Assembly: GCA_030704615.1 (NCBI GenBank)
Contig: CM060733.1
Span: 3,038,001 to 3,102,000, forward strand
Source of the DNA: Takakia lepidozioides
Lineage: Eukaryota > Streptophyta > Takakiopsida > Takakiales > Takakiaceae
Reading direction: 5' to 3'
DNA length: 64,000 bases
Shown here: positions 41,902-51,450 of the stretch, in pieces
How positions within the stretch are numbered: position 1 is the first letter of the stretch
How the letters are laid out: each line of letters starts with the position of its first letter
Translations under genes and position numbers: made by a program
Notes under the pieces: model-generated
Databases searched by the model: none
What the model was told of the DNA's origin: nothing
The model's input: only the letters and a program-made list of their open reading frames with translations

Positions 41902-42099
41902 GAAGGGGCACAGCAGCACAGAGAACTGCTATTACTGGAAGCAGGACCTTCAGAGAGGGAAGAGGAAGTCACTTCAGTATCACAGCCATCACAGCCAGAG
42001 GATCGGCTTGTCACAAGGTTACCACAAGTTGTCCATGCAGTTCAACCAGAAATAATTGATTTAGAAAAAGAAGGGTTAGATATTCCCACTACAGAACAG

Positions 42100-44637
42100 G
42101 TGGTGGCAGAAATTGAGAAGGGGGACCTTCTCTATGAATATTCTGGTATGGTCAAGGACACAGTGATTCCGGAGGTGCAACGGTTGTCCAGGGGAAACCC
42201 TGCGGCGCATATAATACACACACCTGTGACGGAGATACCACAGGTAGAATGCCAAGACACTGCAGCACCAGTGACGGATGGAGTGGTTCAGGAAGAAAAT
42301 CTGGTGGGGCAATGGCCTGAGTGGTTCGTAAGGCATCACACTGTTGAGGATCAGGGAGAACAGCAGCAAGCTCACCAAGATGACCCTCAACAGGCTATGC
42401 TTATGAGTTCCATAAGCAGGACAATGAATTTGTTGGGTACTTATGTCAAATCCCATGTTCCCACTACTCAATTGGCAGCTTTGAGGGAGGAACTCAGGAA
42501 AGAGTTTGAGGCTCGACTTGCCATAGAGTGTGCAAACAAGGTCGATGAAGAGGTCACTCTCAAAATGCAGCAAAACTTGGAGAGTACAGAAGCGGCTTTG
42601 CAATTGGCCAAGGAACAATTGATTGAGGCAGCCCTCGCACAAGAACACTTGCACGAAGCACATAAGCAACAGCTATACCAAATGCAGGTGAAGCATGAAA
42701 GCAAGTTGCAAGAAGTGAATGCACTACATATGGAGTTGCAGACAGTTCATGACAAGATGGCCATACAATGTGCTACACTCACAACTATGCTTGACCAATC
42801 TACAAAAGAAATAAACAGTCAAGCGGAAAAATGTACGAAGGCAGAGGAAGAGAATGTTGAGCAAATGAAACTCATTGTCGATATGAAGAATACAATCTGT
42901 CGCAATGAGGATACTTTCAAGCAATACAGGCAGGTTGAAACTGACCAAGAGAAGCACATCCTGGAGTTGCAGCAAATGGTCATGGCCAATAGAAATGAAA
43001 TCTCGGTCACTAACAAGGCTTGGAAGGAAGCCAATAATCTGCTTGCTGCTTATGCGAATTTGGTTGAACCTCATGCGAAGCGCATGAAAACTTTACAACA
43101 GCAGTTAGATGTGTACAAACTCAGAGAGGAGCACACTCTTAGAGGAACCACAAGCAACTTGGTGGATAACCACCTTATGCAGGTCTGGTTAGCACAAGGG
43201 CCAGTGGAGGGCAAAGCACCACGAAAGCTCACCCAAAGCGAGATGAATGAGCTCAGACTGCAAGTGCAGAACATTGCCACAACTACTATAGACAATGTCT
43301 ATAGTAGGATAGCAGAGTTACAGGAGGATGTAGACGGACTGCAGACTCAAGTGGAGGACCTCACTTCAAATATCGACAAAAGAGTCTATATACCTGAGGA
43401 ACAGCTAATGGCTTCTTATTTACAAGCCAGAACTTTGGCTTTTCAATCTTCTTCACAGCAGGTGCAGGAGATGCCAATGATACAAGAGCCAGTGCCATCA
43501 ACACCACAACAAGTCACTGTGCCAGTAACTGACCCTGTTGTTACTACATCCACACCACAGCCACCACAGCCTGACGTATGGGGCAATGCTGCTTTTAACC
43601 CACCAAAAACTCCAGCTGCAAGGGAGTACAGTAGGGCTATGATTATGCCCTTCAACCAAATTCCCATTGTGTTGGATTTGGTTTGGAAAGAATTTAGTCC
43701 TCCGCAGTCATTGGCACATTACTATCAAATCATGCGCATATGGCTGCCAGTGGCAACTAGGACTAAAGTTCTTCCGAACAATCGACCAATTGAGGATCAT
43801 CACTTTGCACAGTACTGGCATGAGGCAGGTACCATGTTGAAGGAATTAATTGCTTTCCAAGTTGTACATGGATTCATTTATACCAAGACCAAGGAGGTAG
43901 CAAGTATTGTCATGGGATGCGGGTTATACTACGCTGCTTGTTTTCTGGTACGTTATCACATTGAGCAGCACAAGATGCAATCGTGCTTTCTGAGTTATTC
44001 CAGTGGGGATCATTGGGTCTTACCTTCAGTGCCACCTCATATGTACCTATATGAGGCAAAAGTTATGATACAAAAGGATTCTCAAATTCGTTCATGGTTT
44101 CATGCGGCCTGGAACAATTTGTCAACACAGAAATTCGGCATTGATGATATTTTCTATAAGGGACATGTGGCATGGAAATACTTGCACAATTCCCAAGTCA
44201 TTGGTACCCCACTCACCTGGACAGAAAAGGAGCTCAGGGTCTTCACCAATTTTGCCATTCAGCGTTTACAGCAAGTTTTAAAATATAAACTTCCAAACAT
44301 GGTAGGACAACATTGTATGCCCCAGAGGATTCCACAAAAAGTTCGACAATTAAAACACCTGAGAGGCGAGGAGGATTCTGATACAACTGTTTCTTCAGCG
44401 GACTCTTTTGACATGGGAGAAGACTATGCAATTCAGATGGCAGAAAAGAAGCGACGGGGGTCTCATATGCCTGAAAGGTTACCTCGATATCAGCCTCCAG
44501 AAGGCCTCACATATCCAGGTAGTGTTCAATCATCTCCGTCAACCAGTGACAGACCTCGGGCTCGTACACACAGTCCGCCACGAAACTCTCAACGTCAGAA
44601 AGGTGCTCGCTCACAAAGGTTTGCTAATCCCAATTAG
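42100..44637 (+). CDS. ORF3 C-terminal two thirds of E3, open
   Basis: An 845-codon frame retains the coiled coil (about residues 130-340) and the conserved C-terminal domain (FNQIPIVLDLVWKEF, HYYQIMRIWLPVATRTK). It is the most intact coding block of this element even though pol has been deleted. The upstream stop at 41901 separates it from gag. Whether it is translated is unknown. Confidence 0.55.
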   Translation: MVAEIEKGDLLYEYSGMVKDTVIPEVQRLSRGNPAAHIIHTPVTEIPQVECQDTAAPVTDGVVQEENLVGQWPEWFVRHHTVEDQGEQQQAHQDDPQQAMLMSSISRTMNLLGTYVKSHVPTTQLAALREELRKEFEARLAIECANKVDEEVTLKMQQNLESTEAALQLAKEQLIEAALAQEHLHEAHKQQLYQMQVKHESKLQEVNALHMELQTVHDKMAIQCATLTTMLDQSTKEINSQAEKCTKAEEENVEQMKLIVDMKNTICRNEDTFKQYRQVETDQEKHILELQQMVMANRNEISVTNKAWKEANNLLAAYANLVEPHAKRMKTLQQQLDVYKLREEHTLRGTTSNLVDNHLMQVWLAQGPVEGKAPRKLTQSEMNELRLQVQNIATTTIDNVYSRIAELQEDVDGLQTQVEDLTSNIDKRVYIPEEQLMASYLQARTLAFQSSSQQVQEMPMIQEPVPSTPQQVTVPVTDPVVTTSTPQPPQPDVWGNAAFNPPKTPAAREYSRAMIMPFNQIPIVLDLVWKEFSPPQSLAHYYQIMRIWLPVATRTKVLPNNRPIEDHHFAQYWHEAGTMLKELIAFQVVHGFIYTKTKEVASIVMGCGLYYAACFLVRYHIEQHKMQSCFLSYSSGDHWVLPSVPPHMYLYEAKVMIQKDSQIRSWFHAAWNNLSTQKFGIDDIFYKGHVAWKYLHNSQVIGTPLTWTEKELRVFTNFAIQRLQQVLKYKLPNMVGQHCMPQRIPQKVRQLKHLRGEEDSDTTVSSADSFDMGEDYAIQMAEKKRRGSHMPERLPRYQPPEGLTYPGSVQSSPSTSDRPRARTHSPPRNSQRQKGARSQRFANPN

Positions 44638-44678
44638 TAAACCATGAGGACACGGCTTTTTGAGACGGGAAGGGGTAA

Positions 44679-45687
44679 TGTTAGAGGACTGTCTGGGACT
44701 TAGACACTTATACAAAATCTGTGGGTACCCTTAATTTTTGCACAGACTGAGACCAACAGGAGCCTTAGGGGTGACAGCAGCGCACTTTAGGGGGGGTTAC
44801 ACAGCCCGTCACAGCCAACACAGCCCGACACAGCCCATCACAGCCAACACAGCCCGTCACAGCCGACACAGCCACACAGCCAGTCACAGCACGACACAGC
44901 CAAACACAGTCGCACAGCCAGTCACAGCCCGACACAGCCCGTCACAGCCCGTCACAGTTTCACACAGCCAGTCACAGCTTGACACAGCTGTCACGACCAT
45001 AGGGAACGGATAGCAGGACAGGGAACGACTTTGGGGAACAACACCTGCGAATGGAACATGTTAGTTCACGGACGACGGTTAGTGAGGGAAACGGTTAGAA
45101 CAACGGGTAGGAAGATAAAGCTAGGGAGCAAGGACTGAAAGGGGGATTATTTTTTGGAGCACTTCGGGGGGAATCACTGCTGGAAGGAGGGGAAGGAGCA
45201 CTTCTGGGGGAGACTTCGGACATCACTGGGGGAAAGGAGGAGAGAGCGTATCTCTGAGCAGAAAGATGGAGAGCACGGAGTAGGAGGAGGATCTGTTGAT
45301 GCTTAATGAATGCAGGCAGTAGAATTGTAATGTAGAGCAGATTCGAGACTCCATGGCTTCAGCCTGATACTTGATAGATATTAATCTGATACACACTTCA
45401 TACTCACACTGTGTATAGAGATCTGAGTGAAGCTGTGGAATGAATGGATGAGTTGATGGAATCCGATAAATTGATGAAGCAAACTGATACTTAATTACCA
45501 GCAGTAAGGTAACTAGCTAACATGAATGCGGGAAGGAAAACAAATAAGAAACACCCCCATGATACACTAGCTGTAGGTCATGACTGATTGTTCTGAGCGG
45601 GCTGAGTACTTAGAGATTTCCAACTCTTCTATCTTGGAGTTTTCGCCTCGGATAGCGAAGGGATGGGTGAGTAAAAGCCGCGCGACA
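44679..45687 (+). repeat. E3 second direct LTR
   Basis: This 1009-bp LTR follows a polypurine stretch (GAGACGGGAAGGGG). Host sequence does not follow it; instead there is TTTGGTGATCATACTGGGGA, a primer-binding site, as would occur in a tandem or read-through template. Confidence 0.9.
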
Positions 45688-45834
45688 TTTGGTGATCATA
45701 CTGGGGAAGAAGTTTATGTTCTATGTGGATCACCAGGCTCTGATATACCTGGTAAACAAACCTCTGATAAGCGGAAGAATAGCAAGATGGTTAATAATCT
45801 TGCATGAGTTTGAGTTCGAGGTTGTTTACAAGCC
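45688..45834 (+). other. Chimeric joint: primer-binding site plus RNase H fragment
   Basis: The PBS sequence runs to CTGGGGAA at about 45708, then the sequence switches to an RNase H piece (AAGAAGTTTATGTTCTATG onward) corresponding to about 28519-28660 of E2. Short shared sequence around GGGAA/GGGCAAGAAG at the joint suggests microhomology. At 45835 it switches again, into an inverted LTR. Confidence 0.85.
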
Positions 45835-46851
45835 CTTTTACTCACCCATCCCTTCGCTATCCGAGGCGGAAACTTCAAGATAAGAAGAGTTGGAAATCTC
45901 TAAGTACTCAGCCCGCTCAGAACAATCAGTCATGACCTATAGCTAGTGTATCATGGGGGTGTTTCCTATTTTTTTCCTTCCCGCATTCATGTAGCTAGTT
46001 ACCTTACTGCTGGTAATTAAGTATCAGTTTGCTTCATCAATTTATCGGATTCCATCAACTCATCCATTCATTCCACAGCTTCACTCAGATCTCTCTACAC
46101 AGTGTGAGTATGAAGTGTGTATCAGATTAATATCTATCAAGTATCAGGCTGAAGCCATGGAGTCTCGAATCTGCTCTACATTACAATTCTACTGCTTGCA
46201 TTCATTAAGCATCAACAGATCCTCCTCCTACTCCGTGCTCTCCATCTTTCTGCTCAGAGATACGCTCTCTCCTCCTTTCCCCCAGTGATGTCCGAAGTCT
46301 CCCCCAGAAGTGCTCCTTCCCCTTCCTTCCAGCATGATTCCCCCGAAGTGCTCCAAAAAATAATCCCCCTTTCCAGTCCTTGCTCCTAGCTTTATCTTCC
46401 TACCCGTTGTTCTAACCGTTTCCTCACTAACCGTCGTCCGTGAACTAACATGTTCCATTCGCAGGTGTTGTTCCCCACAGTCGTTCCCTGTCCTGCTATC
46501 CGTTCCCTATGGTCGTGACAGCTGTGTCAAGCTGTGACTGGCTGTGTGAAACTGTGACCGGCTGTGACCGGCTGTGTCGGGCTGTGACTGGCTGTGCAAC
46601 TGTGTTTGGCTGTGTCTGGCTGTGACTGGCTGTGTGGCTGTGTTGGTTGTGATGGGTTGTGTCGGGCTGTGACGAGCTGTGTTGACTGTGTCTGGCTGTG
46701 TTGGCTGTGTTGGCTGTGACGGGCTGCGTAAACCCCCCCTAAAGTGCGCTGCTGTCACCCCTAAGGCTCCTGTTGGTCTCAGTCTGTGCAAAAATTAAGG
46801 GTACCCCACAGATTCCGTATAAGTGTCTAAGTCCCAGACAGTCCTCTAACA
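45835..46851 (-). repeat. E3 third LTR, inverted, lacking its last bases
   Basis: Reverse complement of the family LTR from TGTTAGAGG (outer end at 46851) to GAGTAAAAG (inner end near 45835), missing the final GCCGCGCGACA. With 44679-45687 it forms an inverted repeat of about 1 kb arms around a 147-bp spacer. ACAAT follows at 46852-46856. Confidence 0.92.
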
Positions 46852-46856
46852 ACAAT

Positions 46857-47654
46857 CTACCCTAAGCAGTGATTGTTTGTCGATCCGTTCAATGGTCATT
46901 AAGATCCAGCGCCGCTCTCAAACTTTCAGGAAGTCTCTTCACCTGATAAAATGCTCGTAGAAATCAGCAAACCGTTGCTTGTTTGTGCTGTCGATTGCCG
47001 AGTTCTTGGAGCTATGTCGAATCCTCTTCCACAAACCCTTAAGGTTGTGGATAATCTTTGCTTTGCTTTTGATCTCTTCTTGCTTTTGAACGCATGTTGT
47101 ACAGCAATAACAAGCGTGAGGCCTGATATTCACCTGGGTTCCACATCTTTCACTAACTTCATTGTTTTTTGATTGCATTGATGGGGACCAGGTGAGGGCC
47201 CTCACTTAATATGATTCATGAAGCTTGCAGTTGATTGAAACCTAGCAAGATGAAGTGAAGTCGACTCAAGTTGTTTCTTCAGGGAGCTGATTCAAATCTA
47301 CCCCTTATCTTGATCTTTCTGGCTATGCTTCCAGCTCTTTCTGTTAAGCATCAATGCATAGATGAGCTTTATTAGAATAACTTACGTTCTATTAATCACT
47401 GTTGCCTTTGATTTCTGCTACATTACATGATGGTGCTGGATTTGCTGTTTACAGCCCAGCCCGAGCTTTTTTTCGCGGTTTATAGTACTGGTAAGATGCT
47501 GGGCGTGAAGGTATCGCGGTAGCCAAGTAAGAGGACATAGGGAACACCAATATCTTGTTTTAGGCCATGTATTGATGAACTGATGCAGGCCATTTGATTA
47601 CAGTCCTTCTTTACTTGTTTTGACCTTGCAAGTACTCTGCTGAAGCAGATACAA
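46857..47654 (+). repeat. Right part of R copy R5
   Basis: This continues the repeat split by E3. The block GACCAGGTGAGGGCCCTCACTTAATAT near 47188-47214 parallels ACAGGTGAGGGCTTCCACTTAATAT in R1 and R2, a plausible shared splice-donor region. No protein-coding gene was recognised. At about 47655 the sequence changes to the candidate transposon end. Confidence 0.4.
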
Positions 47655-47716
47655 ATTACCCCAAAACCTAAAACGGGCTCTAGGGTAGACTGGTTTTACT
47701 GCTATGGCATGTACCA

Positions 47717-48216
47717 NNNNNNNNNNNNNNNNNNNNNNNNNNNNNNNNNNNNNNNNNNNNNNNNNNNNNNNNNNNNNNNNNNNNNNNNNNNNNNNNNNNN
47801 NNNNNNNNNNNNNNNNNNNNNNNNNNNNNNNNNNNNNNNNNNNNNNNNNNNNNNNNNNNNNNNNNNNNNNNNNNNNNNNNNNNNNNNNNNNNNNNNNNNN
47901 NNNNNNNNNNNNNNNNNNNNNNNNNNNNNNNNNNNNNNNNNNNNNNNNNNNNNNNNNNNNNNNNNNNNNNNNNNNNNNNNNNNNNNNNNNNNNNNNNNNN
48001 NNNNNNNNNNNNNNNNNNNNNNNNNNNNNNNNNNNNNNNNNNNNNNNNNNNNNNNNNNNNNNNNNNNNNNNNNNNNNNNNNNNNNNNNNNNNNNNNNNNN
48101 NNNNNNNNNNNNNNNNNNNNNNNNNNNNNNNNNNNNNNNNNNNNNNNNNNNNNNNNNNNNNNNNNNNNNNNNNNNNNNNNNNNNNNNNNNNNNNNNNNNN
48201 NNNNNNNNNNNNNNNN
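47717..48216. other. Assembly gap (500 Ns)
   Basis: A run of exactly 500 Ns is probably of arbitrary length. It removes the 3' exons of the methyltransferase-like gene and part of the left edge of the candidate transposon. Open frames across it are artefacts. Confidence 0.98.
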
Positions 48217-48965
48217 CTGGCAAGGGAAAGTGTAGGCCCAATGTTTCGACCCGGACCCTGCAATCCTGCACATGACAATCATCAACGAGGGACTAATGAG
48301 AACCACAGTCGTGAAAATTCCTTTGACATAAATGACCCAGAAGGCTTTGCAAAACTTACAATGTTTGCACTCACTCGTATTCCGGGTTCTCCTCGCATCA
48401 ATGTCCACTGTGTCTCCTCGGACTCCGAAATCCGAGGAGACTTCCGCTCTGTCGGGAGCCTTCACATTCGTTGCAGCCCCTCCAGATGGGATCCCCACAC
48501 GATGAATCCTCCTCGTAGGCAAAGAGGTGCCGGTCGGAAAAACCGCCCCAGCCCACATTGAGGCACCTGTTACAATGCCATCCCACATTACCACATGGCG
48601 CTTCAGATGTTGCGAACTACATCCTAACGAGAATTTGCAGAACAGCAGAGATCAAGATTCTGCATACCTGTCCCACAGATGAGGTCCAGCACTGTGCCCT
48701 CCACGTCTGTGCATGTCTCCATAATTGTCTGAATGAAGGCAGGGCTCCGAGTCCGTGAGTACCGCAGGGGTTCCGTTGATGAAGTGAGGCTATGAGGGAG
48801 AAGTTCCTTGGGAACGTTGTTGAACAGAACGTCGTAATCGAGTGGGTCGCAGTTCGGGTCAACCTTTCCTCCCTCCTTCCGGAAAGCAAGGTGGAGTTTC
48901 CTTCACAAAGCAGTATGCATCGAACTGCTTCGTCTGCATACACAGGGGGAAAACGATTAGAAACC

Positions 48966-48984
48966 GAATGCGGCACCGCATTTG
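48966..48984. repeat. Solitary palindrome in a third intron
   Basis: A GAATGCGG-CA-CCGCATTT core lies within the intron 49029-48934; the outer arm bases are degenerate. Confidence 0.85.
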
Positions 48985-50222
48985 AAAGCACCCAGCAAAT
49001 GAATGGACGAGTGCCAGTGTCGTAATCACCTTCTTCCCTTCCGACCGAAGGCCCAGTGTGATGCACGTCCACTTCTTTTTTTTCAGAATCGGGACGGCGC
49101 TCTTGCGGGTCCACTTCGCAATTCCTGTCTGAGTGTTTTTTCCTCTGCTCGCCAGGACAACCACACAGCCTCTGTCGTCCAACACCATGCGGGCAAGCCC
49201 GAATCCTTTCTTCCAAAAGTCCTCCGAGTACCTGTTCCAAGATGGCAAAGCTTGCAGTCCTTCCACAGGCTCTCCGTCCGGAATATCCAAGATGATCATA
49301 TCGCAAGACCACTCGGTGGCATGGCATTTCGCCCCTCCTACAATCCTTGTCTGCACACACCCTCTCAAAGAACGAGACCATATTCTGAAATCCTGGGTGT
49401 CGGAAGGCTCTTCGGCAGTCGCCTTCTTCAGTGCTCTGCCCTTCAGACCCTCCATGGTCTTCATGTATGCCAACTTGGCTGCCCGTCCATCCAAAGCCGC
49501 CAAGAAACTCTCATTTACACACTGGACTACAGTTTCGGGAGCCACTTTCGGCCTCTTCATTTCCACCGGCTCGAAAGGGTGCCCCTGGGGGGTTGAAGAG
49601 TGCCTTCTTTGCCGAGCCAGTTCTCGTGCCTCTGTGACAACGGTGGGCACAGGGGAGGCAGCCTGCGTTTGGGGGGGTGGGCTGGTTGCAAAGTCTCCAT
49701 CGGAGTCCTCTTCCTCACCCTCTTCCTGAACAGGCTGTTTCTGCTTCTTCGTTTTGGCGGGTGTCACAACAGCTGCTCCTTGCTGGCGAGTCCTCTTCTT
49801 CGACCCCTTCTGTTGGGCCTGCACAGCTGCATCCACCGTCTTTTGTGCCATCTCAGCTGCCTTTCTGGATTCTTCCAGAGCAGCAGATTCCTTTGCCGAC
49901 TTTGGCCCAGCAGGGACACGTCTTTCCTTTCTCTTCTCTTCTGCCAAGGCGTGCAGATCTTTCTCAGACTCGTCAACAATACCGCCAGACATGTCCAGGT
50001 ACCACGGGCATCCAACGAGATGCGCGGGATGCCATTGTTTCTGCATCTCGGGTGTGTAGACACAGCTTGGGCCCGCCACGGTCCAAGCCATGAAGAACGG
50101 GGGCTCTTGAGCCAGGGCCCCTGTCTGAAGGAGCACGTATTTCATATACCTGCAAGGCAGTCAGCATGCGTGAGCAAAAGTTGAGACCAACCTACTGGCA
50201 GAGTGCCACCGAAACATAAAAT

Positions 50223-50245
50223 GCGAATGCGGTGCCGCATTTCCG
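50223..50245. repeat. Solitary palindrome in a second intron
   Basis: A GAATGCGG-TG-CCGCATTTCC core lies within the intron 50294-50150; the left arm has one substitution. Confidence 0.85.
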
Positions 50246-51428
50246 AGACAAACCTCGTAACCAGGCTTCGCATACAAGGGCAGCTGTGCTTCACCTGTAA
50301 ACAATTCGCATTGCAGCTTTCCCCGCTCCCTCCTGATGTGTAAACTCCACGCTCCTTCTTGCTGTCTGTAGCTCTCTGGCGAAAAGGTTGTCCTTGTACG
50401 CACATCTGAAACGTGTCACGTAGTCTTCCAATGTCTGTGTTCCATCCCATTTGACGTACAAGCCGAACGAATTTGTGTGCATTACGACTTGCTCCTTCGC
50501 ATTCGACATTACCTGCATTCCCAAATGCATTGTCACGTAGCAGTTCAGGGAATTCATGTCAGAAAAGCAAATCTGGGGAAGTACCTTGAATTACCTGGAA
50601 CCACCAAGTCATACGGTTGAGCCACACATCCACTGCAGGGTCGGAAACTTCCAGTGGAAAAGACCACATTGTCCTTATGCTCTCGGATGCATTCCAGATC
50701 GACAGCCACCGTGTCTGCCATTTCCGATCCAATGTCAGTGGCTGGAAGAGAGTGGCTATTGCTAGGAAGGAAATTCAGTGCATTGAAACCTCACCTTCTC
50801 TTTCGCCTCCACACATGCCGTTGAGAGGTGATGCAGTTTCTCCAATTGCATGGTCGGCTGCATGGCCCGAGAATAGTGTTTTGCAATCTCGGGGATGAAG
50901 TCCTTTCCAAGTGCCGGATCTGCAATTGCCACCAGCTTCACAAGCTTTGACTTGTATTTGGTTCTGGACTTGACACCGGCTTCCTTCAAGTGCTCAGTCA
51001 ATGACTGCAACGTTTTGACCTGCCCCTCACTTTCCATGAAGAAGCGTTTGGCATGGGCCAAATCCAGCTTGATGTTTGACTGCCAACAAAAACATGCAGA
51101 AGCGTTACATTCGATTCATGTGGAAACATTACTGGAAATTGGGGAAGGATGAGCAGAGGGAAATTGGAGCACGACTTACTTCGTATATCACCTCACCATT
51201 CCATCCATAGTGAGACGATACCATGTCCGGTCTGTTTTTGCAACGGCTTTCTGAATGAGCTCCGGCTCCAGCATTTCCGCAAACATCTGCGGATCAGTAA
51301 GACCAGTTTTCCTCACCCTGTACAGCATATGTGCCATGTGGGTATGCACGTACGCATTCTCAGTGACCCTGCAAGGCACACTCTCCAGTTCAGTACACGG
51401 AAGCACGGAATCAAACCAGAATGGAAAC

Positions 51429-51450
51429 CGAAATGCGGCACCGCATTTCG
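51429..51450. repeat. Solitary palindrome in an intron
   Basis: CGAAATGCGG-CA-CCGCATTTCG lies within the intron 51480-51369 of the methyltransferase-like gene. It is the same core as the 53-bp array upstream. Confidence 0.88.

Larger units (their letters stand above)
37989..46851 (+). mobile_element. Rearranged LTR retrotransposon E3 with three LTRs, one inverted
   Basis: The order is LTR (37989-39036), PBS, ORF1, gag, ORF3 C-terminal part, LTR (44679-45687), PBS plus a 130-bp RNase H fragment (45688-45834), then an LTR in inverted orientation (45835-46851). The whole structure, and not the two direct LTRs, is bounded by ACAAT at 37984-37988 and 46852-46856. Both outer ends are therefore the TGTTAG end of an LTR. 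Protease, RT, RNase H, integrase and the start of ORF3 are deleted between about 41803 and 41811. It cannot be autonomous. Confidence 0.88.

Noticed and set aside
44679-46851. Two separate insertions (a normal element ending at 45687 plus a solo inverted LTR)
   Set aside because: No duplication flanks 37989-45687 or 45835-46851 alone, while ACAAT flanks the whole; the sequence after 45687 is element PBS and not host DNA.
47598-48594. Long frames spanning the N run
   Set aside because: They are open only because Ns contain no stops. Only the exon parts outside the gap were used.
48792-50184. Plus-strand frames of 60-200 codons opposite the methyltransferase-like gene
   Set aside because: They are shadows of the minus-strand exons; the minus strand has in-phase splice junctions and recognisable motifs.
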